Source: Bacteroidales bacterium
GTDB lineage: Bacteria > Bacteroidota > Bacteroidia > Bacteroidales > Bacteroidaceae
Reading direction: 5' to 3'
Assembly: GCA_030528885.1 (NCBI GenBank)
Contig: JAUMXY010000024.1
Span: 1 to 43,536, forward strand
DNA: 43,536 bases
Every line of letters begins with the position of its first letter. The stretch's first letter is position 1. The translations under genes and the position numbers were made by a program. The notes beneath the pieces are model-generated. The model saw only the letters and a program-made list of their open reading frames with translations. It did not search any database and had not been told where the DNA came from. Positions 34,290 through 42,302 of this stretch are shown one piece after another.

Positions 34290-35420
34290 CTATATTCTTC
34301 TTCCCAATTCTTCTACCATCCGGCTTTTCCACACGCTGAAATCTCCTGCAATGATGTGCTGACGTGCTTCCCCTGCAAGCCATAGGTAAAAAGCGAGGTT
34401 GTGTATGGAAGCAATCTGCATTGCCAATAGTTCTTGTGCTTTGAACAAGTGATGCACATAGGCCTTGGTGTATGCAGTGTCAACGTAAGAAGCGCCCTCA
34501 GCATCCAGCGGCGAGAAATCCATCTCCCATTTCTTGTTGCGGAGGTTGATGGTGCCGTGCTTTGTGAAGATTTGGGCGTTTCTGCCATTTCGTGTAGGCA
34601 TAACGCAGTCGAACATGTCAACCCCTCTTTCTATACACTCCAACAGGTTTATTGGAGTGCCGACGCCCATGAGGTATCTGGGCTTGTCCGTAGGCAGTAT
34701 GGCATTGACTACTTCCACCATCTCATACATGACATCCGTAGGCTCGCCGACAGCCAGACCTCCAATCGCATTGCCATCAGCATCTTTCGAGGCAATGTTT
34801 TCTGCCGCACGCTGCCGCAGGTCCTTATAAGTGCATCCTTGCACGATAGGGAACAGGCTTTGCTGGTACCCATACTTGGGTTCTGTCTCATTGAATCGTT
34901 TGATGCAGCGGTCAAGCCATCGTTCAGTCAGTTCCAAAGATTTCTTTGCATAGTTGTAGTCGCTCGTCCCTGGAGGACATTCATCAAAAGCCATGATGAT
35001 GTCAGCTCCAATCGTGCGCTCAATGTCCATCACTTTCTCTGGGGTGAAGAAATGCTTGCTGCCGTCGATGTGGCTGCGGAACTCCACTCCCTCCTCCTTG
35101 ATTTTGCGGATGCCAGCCAAAGAGAAGACCTGAAAGCCTCCGCTGTCAGTCAGCATGGGGCGGTCAAATCCGTTGAACTTGTGCAGTCCTCCAGCTGCTT
35201 CTATCACTTCAAGTCCTGGGCGCAGGTAGAGATGATAGGTGTTGCCAAGAATAATCTGTGCCTTGATGTCATCAGTCAGCTCATGCAGATGCACGGCTTT
35301 CACAGATGCCTGAGTGCCCACGGGCATGAAGATCGGAGTTTTGATGTCTCCGTGGTCCGTGTGGATTAATCCGGCACGTGCATTGGTCTTGGAGTCTTTA
35401 TGTTCTACTTGAAATGTCAT
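34290..35420 (-). CDS. tgt: queuine/preQ1 tRNA-guanine transglycosylase lacking the zinc cysteines
   Basis: Exchanges guanine-34 of GUN-anticodon tRNAs for preQ1, a step of queuosine synthesis. It has 376 aa from the start at 35420; an ATG at 35486 would add 22 unrelated residues. The active site is intact: TDSGGFQVFSL (Asp92), FDECPPG, GGLAVGEP and the nucleophile Asp271 in MFDCVMPTRNGR. The zinc site is not: where bacterial enzymes have DPxCxCYTC, this protein reads DAEGASYVDT (residues 306-315), with no cysteine, though His340 of the SIHNLAFYL motif is kept. I believe Bacteroidetes homologues share this change. It is 67 nt downstream of lon and precedes the LptF/G gene. Confidence 0.94.
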   Translation of the reverse strand: MTFQVEHKDSKTNARAGLIHTDHGDIKTPIFMPVGTQASVKAVHLHELTDDIKAQIILGNTYHLYLRPGLEVIEAAGGLHKFNGFDRPMLTDSGGFQVFSLAGIRKIKEEGVEFRSHIDGSKHFFTPEKVMDIERTIGADIIMAFDECPPGTSDYNYAKKSLELTERWLDRCIKRFNETEPKYGYQQSLFPIVQGCTYKDLRQRAAENIASKDADGNAIGGLAVGEPTDVMYEMVEVVNAILPTDKPRYLMGVGTPINLLECIERGVDMFDCVMPTRNGRNAQIFTKHGTINLRNKKWEMDFSPLDAEGASYVDTAYTKAYVHHLFKAQELLAMQIASIHNLAFYLWLAGEARQHIIAGDFSVWKSRMVEELGRRI

Positions 35421-35487
35421 GAATGAATGTAATGTTGTTGATGATGCCGAAGCGTGCAGGTGCGTGCGTCTCTTGAATCGCAGCACG

Positions 35488-37908
35488 TTATAGCAGCGCG
35501 AAATCGAGTACGTCCTTCACGTTCTCCACATAGTGGAAATTCACTCCCTTCACATACTTCTCAGGGATGTCCTCGATGTTCTTCCTGTTCTCCTTGCAGA
35601 TGATGATGTCTGTGATGCCAGCCCGTTTGGCAGCAAGTATTTTCTCCTTGATGCCTCCCACGGGCAGAACCTTGCCTCGCAGGGTAATCTCACCTGTCAT
35701 TGCAATGTTCTTGCGCACTTTGCGCTTTGTGATGGCGCTGGCGAGTGACGTGGCGATGGTGATGCCTGCCGATGGACCGTCCTTTGGGGTTGCTCCTTCT
35801 GGCACGTGAATGTGGATGTTGTGGTTCTCGAAGAAGTCAGAACTGAAGCCAAGCTCATCGCAATGCTCCTTCATGTATTGCAAAGCAATCGTGGCAGATT
35901 CCTTCATCACGTCTCCCAGGTTGCCCGTCAATCCAAGTTTCCCGCCTTTCCCGTTGTCGATAGATGTTTCTATGAAGAGAATCTCTCCGCCAACGCTTGT
36001 CCACGCCAATCCTGTAACGACGCCATAATAGTCGTTCCCCTGGTATTTGTCGCGGCTGTAAGGCTCGGTTCCCAAATGCTCCTTGATGTCGTCCACGTTC
36101 AAGCTCTTTTCTGGAAGAACGCCTTCTTTAGCGTACTTCAGCGTGACTTTGCGGAGCACCTTGTTGATTTTTTTGTTGAGGTCACGAACGCCAGACTCTC
36201 GGGTGTAATCCTCGATAATCTTCTCAATCGCCGCTTTTGACAGCTTCACGCCGCTGTCTTTCATGCCGAGATTGTCAAGCTCTTGTGGCACGAGATGCCT
36301 CTTGGCTATTTCCACCTTCTCCTCTGTCAGATAGCCGCTCACTTCAATCAGCTCCATGCGGTCGAGCAGTGGGGCGGGTATCGTGTTGATATTGTTTGCC
36401 GTTGCAATGAACATGACTTTTGACAAGTCGTAGTCGGCATCCAGATAGTTGTCGTGAAAGGCGAAGTTCTGTTCCGGGTCAAGCACTTCGAGCAGCGCAG
36501 AAGCAGGGTCTCCATGGTTCGTGTTTTGTGTCACCTTGTCAATCTCGTCAAGGATGAACACGGGATTGCTGCTGCCCGCCTTCTTGATGTTCTTGATGAT
36601 TTGTCCAGCCATGGCGCCGACATACGTCTTGCGGTGTCCGCGGATTTCAGCCTCGTCGTGCAGGCCTCCCAGCGACATCCTCACATATTTGCGCTTCATC
36701 GCCTTCGCAATGCTCTTGCCCAAAGACGTCTTTCCCACTCCTGGAGGACCGTAGAGGCAGATGATGGGGCTCTTGAAGTCGCCGCGCATTTTCAGTACGG
36801 CCAGATGCTCGATGATGCGTTCCTTCACCTTCTCCATGCCGTAATGGTCCTTGTCAAGTACCTTTTCGGCATTGCTCAGGTTCAGGTTGTCCTTCGTGTA
36901 TTCGCCCCAAGGCAGCTCAAGCAGAGTTTGCAGATAAGTATATTCTACTTGGTAGTCAGGAGAGTGGCTGCTTAGTCTTGACAGCTTCTCCAGCGAGCTG
37001 TTGAAGAGCTTTGCGGTCTGCTCGTTCCATTTCTTCTTGCTTCCGGCCTCCTTCATCCTTCCAATGTCGTCAGCGCCTCGCTCTCCCAATTCTTCCTGTA
37101 TGTTCTCAATCTCCTGGCGGAGGAAGTATTCCCTTTGCTGTTTGTCCAAATCCTCGCGGGTGCGCATCTGGATGTCCATCTTCAGCGTCACATACTGGTG
37201 CTCACGCTGCAAGATGCCCAGCAGGCGGTATGCCCTGTCGAACAGGTGCGATTCTTCCAGCAGGACAATTCTTTCCTTATTGGCAATGTTTAAGTTTGAG
37301 CAGATGAAGTTGATGGTGGCGTTGCGGTCGGTAATGTTGTTGAGCGCAAATGCAGAGCCAATCGTTTGCTCGTTGGTCTTCATCAGCTTGATGGCCGTTT
37401 CGCGGCAAGCGTCAACCACCGCCATGTATTCGCGGTCGTGGCGTGCAGGCGCTTCTTCGGGGAAGTTCTCAACACGCCCGACATTGTATGTTCCGTTCGA
37501 GCTAAGCTCAAGCAGGCGCACGCGGTGGTATCCTTGCAGAATAGCTGTTTGACTTCCGTCTGGCAGCTTAATGATTTTCTGGACCTTTCCAACCACACCG
37601 GTGTGGTACAGCTGGTCAAATCCTGGCTCATCTGTTGTGTCGTTTATCTGGCTGCATACGGCAATGGGCCAATCCTCCTTCTGTGCTTCTTTCAGCAGCT
37701 TCAGCGAAGAAGCCCTGCCGATGGAGATGGGGACAATCGTGTCAGGAAACAGCATAATGCCTCTCAACGGAAGCACAGGTATGAATTTCTCTGTCGTGAT
37801 TTCCTGCTCTATGTTTCCTCTGATTACGTTGTCTATGCTGGTGATGAAGCTGATTTTGCCTTCCACTTGCCCGTCTTCTATAATGTCTTCTAACGTTATA
37901 TCTTTCAT
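35488..37908 (-). CDS. lon: ATP-dependent Lon protease
   Basis: Cytosolic AAA+ serine protease (806 aa, usual length) that degrades misfolded and regulatory proteins. The N-terminal substrate-binding domain (residues 40-240) begins VLPLRGIMLFPDTIVPISIG. A coiled-coil region with QQREYFLRQEIENIQEELGE follows. Walker A GPPGVGKTS is at 387-395 and Walker B FILDEIDK near 453. The protease domain has PKDGPSAG with Ser713 and Lys756 of GGIKEK forming the catalytic dyad. The -7 box TAACTTTG on the minus strand is at 37956-37949, and asnA is transcribed divergently. Confidence 0.97.
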   Translation of the reverse strand: MKDITLEDIIEDGQVEGKISFITSIDNVIRGNIEQEITTEKFIPVLPLRGIMLFPDTIVPISIGRASSLKLLKEAQKEDWPIAVCSQINDTTDEPGFDQLYHTGVVGKVQKIIKLPDGSQTAILQGYHRVRLLELSSNGTYNVGRVENFPEEAPARHDREYMAVVDACRETAIKLMKTNEQTIGSAFALNNITDRNATINFICSNLNIANKERIVLLEESHLFDRAYRLLGILQREHQYVTLKMDIQMRTREDLDKQQREYFLRQEIENIQEELGERGADDIGRMKEAGSKKKWNEQTAKLFNSSLEKLSRLSSHSPDYQVEYTYLQTLLELPWGEYTKDNLNLSNAEKVLDKDHYGMEKVKERIIEHLAVLKMRGDFKSPIICLYGPPGVGKTSLGKSIAKAMKRKYVRMSLGGLHDEAEIRGHRKTYVGAMAGQIIKNIKKAGSSNPVFILDEIDKVTQNTNHGDPASALLEVLDPEQNFAFHDNYLDADYDLSKVMFIATANNINTIPAPLLDRMELIEVSGYLTEEKVEIAKRHLVPQELDNLGMKDSGVKLSKAAIEKIIEDYTRESGVRDLNKKINKVLRKVTLKYAKEGVLPEKSLNVDDIKEHLGTEPYSRDKYQGNDYYGVVTGLAWTSVGGEILFIETSIDNGKGGKLGLTGNLGDVMKESATIALQYMKEHCDELGFSSDFFENHNIHIHVPEGATPKDGPSAGITIATSLASAITKRKVRKNIAMTGEITLRGKVLPVGGIKEKILAAKRAGITDIIICKENRKNIEDIPEKYVKGVNFHYVENVKDVLDFALL

Positions 37909-37948
37909 CAGTGCTTTATCTGTTTATCATTTCTGTACAAAACGAGTG

Positions 37949-37956
37949 CAAAGTTA
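37949..37956 (-). promoter_or_regulatory. -7 box of lon
   Basis: TAACTTTG on the minus strand, 41 nt before the lon start. I see no CIRCE-type heat-shock operator nearby. Confidence 0.45.
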
Positions 37957-38203
37957 CGAAAAAACTTTCATATTACATTATTTAAAATGTGAAACATTAT
38001 GAAACTATCCGAAAGAAGAGGGAGGAACTGACGATAAAACAGAGAGATGCGGTTTTGACACGAGGCGCGGAAAAAAGCCGTGAAATAGAATAATGGTCAA
38101 GAAAAACCATGAAAACCCGTAATAGTGTAAGTTTTTTGTGTGGATTTTCTTACATTTTGCAATTATTTTGTAGGCGAAATTGCTTTTAATTGAAAATAAA
38201 TTG
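37957..38203. other. lon-asnA divergent intergenic stretch
   Basis: AT-rich spacer between the two divergent promoters. Apart from A/T tracts I recognise no gene, RNA or clear repeat in it. Confidence 0.5.
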
Positions 38204-38211
38204 TAACTTTG
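38204..38211 (+). promoter_or_regulatory. -7 box of asnA
   Basis: TAACTTTG with a TTG 21 nt upstream (38180-38182). The leader would be about 120 nt and starts with a small TTTGGG/CCCAAA hairpin near 38219-38236. Confidence 0.45.
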
Positions 38212-38339
38212 CAGCCGCTTTGGGCGAGTCCCCAAAACGCTCGATGCGCCTTACGGCTGTTGTTGGGCTGTTGACGAAGGGGTGCTGTTTGGAGACCTGC
38301 AATCCGAAGCGGACAAAATAAGGGTAAAATACAATTGTT

Positions 38340-39377
38340 ATGAGTAAATTGATAAAGGTTGAGGGCTATAGGCAGTTGCTCGACCCGATACAGACGGAGC
38401 AAGGCATTAAGCAGATTAAGGACTTCTTCCAGGCCAATTTGTCAACCGCTCTTCGTCTTCGCCGCGTCACAGCCCCTCTGTTTGTGTTGCGCGGACTTGG
38501 AATCAACGATGATCTGAATGGGGTGGAGCGCCCTGTGTCGTTCCCCATCATGGACATGGGCGACCAAGTGGCTGAAGTGGTGCATTCGCTGGCAAAATGG
38601 AAGAGGCTGATGCTGGCAGAATACGGCATCCAGCCGGGGTACGGACTCTATACCGACATGAACGCTATCCGTGGTGATGAAGAGCTTGACAACACGCATT
38701 CCCTCTATGTTGACCAGTGGGACTGGTGCCGCACCATTCGCAAGGAAGACAGGAACGTGGCTTTCCTCAAGAAAATCGTATCAGACATTTATGCAGCCAT
38801 CATAAGAACAGAATACCTGGTTTGTGAGTCTTATCCGCAAATCAAGCCCTTCCTGCCAGAGGATATTCATTTCATCCATGCGGAAGAGCTCTTGCAGATG
38901 TATCCCGACCTCACTCCCAAGCAGCGCGAGGATGCTGTGGCAAAGAAGTACGGAGCCGTATTCATCATGGGCATCGGGTGCAAGCTCTCCAATGGCGAGA
39001 AGCATGACGGCCGCGCCCCCGACTACGATGACTGGAGCACTCCCAATGCCGACGGATTCTACGGATTGAATGGCGACATCCTCATCTGGTATCCGGTGCT
39101 TGGACGCAGCATCGAACTCAGTTCCATGGGCATCCGAGTGGACAAGGAAGCGCTGCTTCGCCAACTTGAACTAGAAAATAAGATGGAACGTCTTAACCTC
39201 TACTTCCATAAGAAGTTAATGAATGATGAAATGCCACTCTCTATAGGTGGCGGAATAGGTCAGAGCCGTCTTTGCATGGTGCTCCTCCACAAGGCCCATG
39301 TAGGCGAGATACAAGCCTCCATTTGGCCTGATGAGATGCGCAAGGAATGTGCCGAGGCAGGTATGCCGCTCATCTGA
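38340..39377 (+). CDS. asnA: aspartate--ammonia ligase
   Basis: AsnA makes asparagine from aspartate, ammonia and ATP (AMP-forming). It has 345 aa and is related to class II aminoacyl-tRNA synthetases. Conserved stretches are LRLRRVTAPLFV with the GLGINDDLNGVERPVSF block, MDMGDQVAEVVHSLAKWKR, GLYTDMNAIRGDEEL, the SLYVDQWDWE-like motif (here LYVDQWDWCRTI), and the C-terminal SIGGGIGQSRLCMVLL that forms part of the ATP site. It stands alone, with its own promoter and a strong terminator. Confidence 0.96.
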   Translation: MSKLIKVEGYRQLLDPIQTEQGIKQIKDFFQANLSTALRLRRVTAPLFVLRGLGINDDLNGVERPVSFPIMDMGDQVAEVVHSLAKWKRLMLAEYGIQPGYGLYTDMNAIRGDEELDNTHSLYVDQWDWCRTIRKEDRNVAFLKKIVSDIYAAIIRTEYLVCESYPQIKPFLPEDIHFIHAEELLQMYPDLTPKQREDAVAKKYGAVFIMGIGCKLSNGEKHDGRAPDYDDWSTPNADGFYGLNGDILIWYPVLGRSIELSSMGIRVDKEALLRQLELENKMERLNLYFHKKLMNDEMPLSIGGGIGQSRLCMVLLHKAHVGEIQASIWPDEMRKECAEAGMPLI

Positions 39378-39395
39378 AAAAGGAAAGAAAAAAGC

Positions 39396-39439
39396 ATGAA
39401 GGGCAGAAAGCAAATCCGCTTTTTGCCCTTCATTTTTTG
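39396..39439 (+). terminator. terminator of asnA
   Basis: A 16-bp stem with one G-T wobble (39396-39411 with 39418-39433), loop AAATCC, is followed by TTTTTTG. Confidence 0.88.
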
Positions 39440-39465
39440 TTGCGCTTATTATGTGCTTTTTAGGT

Positions 39466-39528
39466 GGACCCCTCGGGTCCGCCATACCGTACCCCTCGGG
39501 TCCACCTCATCGGACCCGAGGGGTACGG
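39466..39528. repeat. dispersed GTACCCCTCGGGTCC palindromic element, copy 2
   Basis: Units: GGACCCCTCGGGTCC (39466-39480, itself a GGACCC/GGGTCC hairpin), CCGTACCCCTCGGGTCC (39487-39503) and the exact complement of the latter (39512-39528), separated by an 8-nt loop. The order and spacing match the copy at 27721-27787. It lies between the asnA terminator and the hsdM promoter. Confidence 0.85.
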
Positions 39529-39666
39529 TTTTCGAGGGTTGCAAAATCTTGTTCTGAAAAAGGTTCGTTTTGGGAGTGAAAAATGCAGTTGGGCGGGTCT
39601 GGCGTCTTTTTATATAGATGTATGAAAAACATTGGCCGTTCTTTTCGTTCAACCGAAAAAATCTGT

Positions 39667-39674
39667 TATCTTTG
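39667..39674 (+). promoter_or_regulatory. -7 box of the hsdM operon
   Basis: TATCTTTG, 33 nt before the hsdM ATG at 39707. It lies downstream of the longer frame's ATG (39632), so the shorter start is preferred. Confidence 0.5.
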
Positions 39675-39706
39675 CAAAAGAAAGAAATTGTAAAACACAA
39701 GAGAAT

Positions 39707-41266
39707 ATGTCAAACAAACAACAACGTGAAGAACTGCATCGCACCATTTGGGGCATGGCAGATGAATTGAGGGGGCAGGCCGGCGGATGGGAATTCAAGG
39801 CATACGTGCTGGGCACTCTGTTCTACCGATTCATTTCGGAGAACTTGACCGACTACATTAACAAGTTGCAGCAGGAGGCTGGGGTAGAAGGGTTTAACTA
39901 TGCCGATATGAGTGATGAGGATGCCGAGGTGGCACGCGAACAGATGGTGGCAGAACGCGGTTTCTTCATTCTGCCCTCACAGCTCTTCCAGAATGTGTGC
40001 AAGCGTTGCGAGCAGGACGAGAACCTGAACATGACGCTGGCAAAGGTGTTCAAGGCTATCGAGGGGTCTGCCATCGGCACGGCGTCGGAAGATGACATGA
40101 AGGGGCTCTTCAGCGACTTCAACGTAGATAGCATGTTTTTGGGCGGCGATGTGAAGACGCGCAACAGGAACATGGCGAAGGTGCTCCTGAAGATTCGCGA
40201 CATGAATCTGGGCGAGGACTTTCTGGACAACAAGATCGATGCCTTCGGCGATGCCTATGAGTTCTTGATGACCATGTATGCCAGTGGTGCAGGCAAGTCG
40301 GGCGGCGAGTTCTTCACCCCTCAGGAAGTGAGTGAACTCTTGGCGCGTCTGGCTGCTGCCGATGGCCATGAGATTCGTTCGGTCTATGACCCTGCATGTG
40401 GCAGTGGCTCGTTGTTGCTCAAGTTCTCCAAGACCATCGGACGGGACAACCCCAACCTGATGTACTACGGGCAGGAAATCAACCCCACCACCTACAACCT
40501 GTGCCGCATCAACATGTTCCTGCACAACATCAACTACGACAAGTTCGACATCCAGTTGGGTGACACGTTGGTTCATCCCCAGCATCGTCAGTTGGAACCC
40601 TTCGATGCCATCGTCAGCAATCCGCCTTACAGCATCGAATGGGAAGGCTCGAAGAACCCGCTCCTCATCAACGACGACCGCTTTTCTGGTCCGGGGGTGC
40701 TGGCACCCGACAAGACAGCCGACCTCGCTTTCACGCTCCACATGCTGGCATCGCTCAGCGAGAGCGGCACGGCAGCCATCGTCGAGTTCCCTGGTGTGCT
40801 CTATCGTGGCGGCAAGGAGAAGAGCATCCGTCAGTGGCTGATAGAGAACAACCGCATCGACACCATCATCCAGTTGCCCGCCAACCTCTTCTTCGGCGTG
40901 GGCATCGCCACCTGCATCATCGTGTTGCGCAAGGGCATGCGTCCCGACAACAAGGTGCTCTTCATCGATGCCTCGCGCGAGTTTGTGAAGTCGGGCAACA
41001 AGAACCGTCTCACCACGGAGAACCAAGACCACATTTTCAATGTCTTTGCAGAACGTAAGGAAGAGCAATACTTCTCCTGCTTGGTGCCCAACAGCGACAT
41101 TTTGGCGAATGATGCCAACCTCAGCGTTTCCTCCTATGTGGAGCAGGAAGACACCCGTGAGGTGATAGACATCAAGGCGGTCAATGCCAAGTTGACGGAA
41201 CTGATTGCAGAAGGTGAAGAGTTGAACAGGAAGATTGAAACGATTATCAAGGAATTAGGAGCATGA
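39707..41266 (+). CDS. hsdM: type I restriction-modification system methyltransferase subunit
   Basis: Adenine-N6 methyltransferase subunit of a type I system; with HsdS it modifies the target site. From the ATG at 39707 it has 519 aa, a normal length. The N-terminal HsdM domain (REELHRTIWGMADELRGQ, with LGTLFYRFISENL) spans about residues 5-165. SAM motif I DPACGSG is at 228-234, preceded by GEFFTPQEVSELLARL, and catalytic NPPY at 305-308. The C-terminus ends in a helical region for HsdS contact. The stop codon overlaps the fic start as ATGA, so the two are translationally coupled. No hsdR is seen up to the window end. Confidence 0.96.
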   Translation: MSNKQQREELHRTIWGMADELRGQAGGWEFKAYVLGTLFYRFISENLTDYINKLQQEAGVEGFNYADMSDEDAEVAREQMVAERGFFILPSQLFQNVCKRCEQDENLNMTLAKVFKAIEGSAIGTASEDDMKGLFSDFNVDSMFLGGDVKTRNRNMAKVLLKIRDMNLGEDFLDNKIDAFGDAYEFLMTMYASGAGKSGGEFFTPQEVSELLARLAAADGHEIRSVYDPACGSGSLLLKFSKTIGRDNPNLMYYGQEINPTTYNLCRINMFLHNINYDKFDIQLGDTLVHPQHRQLEPFDAIVSNPPYSIEWEGSKNPLLINDDRFSGPGVLAPDKTADLAFTLHMLASLSESGTAAIVEFPGVLYRGGKEKSIRQWLIENNRIDTIIQLPANLFFGVGIATCIIVLRKGMRPDNKVLFIDASREFVKSGNKNRLTTENQDHIFNVFAERKEEQYFSCLVPNSDILANDANLSVSSYVEQEDTREVIDIKAVNAKLTELIAEGEELNRKIETIIKELGA

Positions 41267-42000
41267 AGGAGAAGAACATAACAGCATTGCTTGCAGCACT
41301 TCGTGAGCAGAAAGAGATGGGACTGAAAGGTGGTATCTATCACAAAACGCAGATAGACCTGACCTATAACTCGAACCATATCGAGGGAAGTCGCTTGACG
41401 CACGACCAGACACGTTACATCTTTGAGACGAACACCATTGGTGTGACTGCTGACGAAACGGTGAACGTGAATGATATCGTAGAGACAGTGAATCACTTCC
41501 GCTGTATCGACTTGGTGATAGACAAGGTAGAAGAGCCGCTTTCGGAAGAATTGGTGAAGACGCTGCATGGCATCTTGAAATCAGGCACGTCCGACAGTCG
41601 GAAGGATTGGTTTGCCGTTGGCGACTACAAGCGTCTGCCTAACGAGGTGGGTGGTGAGGAGACCTGTGAACCAGAACGAGTGCATGACAGCATGCAACGA
41701 TTGATAGCGGATTACAACGCCAAAGAGCCCCATACGCTGGAGCACATCCTCGACTTTCATGCTCGTTTTGAAAAGATACACCCTTTCCAGGATGGTAATG
41801 GTCGTGTGGGACGTCTTGTCATGTTCAAGGAGTGCTTGCGCAGTGGCATCGTTCCTTTCATCATCACCGACGAACTGAAAATGTTCTATTACCGAGGTTT
41901 GCGTGAGTGGGGCCATGCCGATGGTTATCTGACTGACACTTGCCTTGCGGCACAAGACCAGTATAAGGCTGTACTCGATTATTTTAGAATCAACTATTAA
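41263..42000 (+). CDS. Fic-family enzyme (probable AMPylase) inside the hsd operon
   Basis: Fic proteins transfer AMP or related groups from nucleotides to target proteins. This one has 245 aa with the complete active-site motif HPFQDGNGRVGR starting at His173. An N-terminal helix carries SNHIEG (Ser37, Glu41, Gly42), which fits the (S/T)xxxE(G/N) inhibitory motif of class II, self-inhibited Fic enzymes. It has no obvious DNA-binding domain at the C-terminus. The start overlaps hsdM by 4 nt (ATGA) and a remnant of an hsdS start lies 15 nt past its stop, so it belongs to the restriction-modification transcript. Its target could be a subunit of that complex or a cell protein; this cannot be read from sequence. 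Confidence 0.92.
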   Translation: MKEKNITALLAALREQKEMGLKGGIYHKTQIDLTYNSNHIEGSRLTHDQTRYIFETNTIGVTADETVNVNDIVETVNHFRCIDLVIDKVEEPLSEELVKTLHGILKSGTSDSRKDWFAVGDYKRLPNEVGGEETCEPERVHDSMQRLIADYNAKEPHTLEHILDFHARFEKIHPFQDGNGRVGRLVMFKECLRSGIVPFIITDELKMFYYRGLREWGHADGYLTDTCLAAQDQYKAVLDYFRINY

Positions 42001-42015
42001 TTTGGATTGAAGCGT

Positions 42016-42048
42016 ATGGTAGAGTGGAAGAAATTGGGAGAGGTATAA
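42016..42048 (+). pseudogene. ten-codon remnant duplicating the hsdS start
   Basis: ATG at 42016 begins MVEWKKLGEV and then stops. The first 27 nt match the hsdS start at 42303-42329 with a single difference (GTA for GTG). It reads as a truncated copy of the hsdS 5' end and, with the true start, flanks the small membrane-protein gene as a direct repeat. Confidence 0.85.
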
Positions 42049-42049
42049 T

Positions 42050-42301
42050 ATGGAAGCAGTATTTGATTACATAAAAGAAAACATTCTGGCAATCATTGCC
42101 ATCATCATTTCACTTATCGCTCTATATCAAAATAATAGAAGCGACAAGGCGAACATCAAGCGTGAAATTAGGAAGAAAGAGGCTGAATTAAAAACTCTTT
42201 CTTCTATGCACCATTTTGTTGACGGCTCTTCAATGGGTAATACGATGATTAGAAAGCAAGTGTTACAAAATGAAATTGAACAATTAAAAAATATGTTGTA
42301 A
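42050..42301 (+). CDS. small membrane-anchored coiled-coil protein in the hsd operon
   Basis: No family recognised. The 83-aa protein has a hydrophobic segment at about residues 10-26 (ENILAIIAIIISLIALYQNN), a Lys/Arg/Glu-rich helix (SDKANIKREIRKKEAELKTL), a short break with FVDGSSMGN, and a second helix ending VLQNEIEQLKNML. The two helices could form a coiled coil. It starts 1 nt after the hsdS-start remnant and ends 1 nt before the hsdS ATG, lying exactly between two copies of a 27-nt repeat. It may be an inserted cassette; a role with the Fic protein or HsdS is conceivable but unsupported by direct evidence. Confidence 0.6.
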   Translation: MEAVFDYIKENILAIIAIIISLIALYQNNRSDKANIKREIRKKEAELKTLSSMHHFVDGSSMGNTMIRKQVLQNEIEQLKNML

Positions 42302-42302
42302 T

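Noticed and set aside
34434-35369. Plus-strand open frame of 311 codons opposite tgt
   Set aside because: tgt is unmistakable on the other strand and the antisense product resembles nothing.
38215-38312. Long-range pairing CCGCTTTGG (38215-38223) with CCGAAGCGG (38304-38312) as a structured asnA leader
   Set aside because: The predicted transcription start (about 38218) removes part of the left arm, and one pair is a mismatch or wobble.
39466-39528. CRISPR-like array of GTACCCCTCGGGTCC repeats
   Set aside because: Only three units, one inverted, with spacers of 6-8 nt; no regular spacer length and no cas genes.
39977-41068. Long open frame on the minus strand inside hsdM (363 codons)
   Set aside because: It lies wholly opposite hsdM, whose product has all family motifs; the antisense translation is low-complexity Val/His/Gln-rich and has no recognisable domain.
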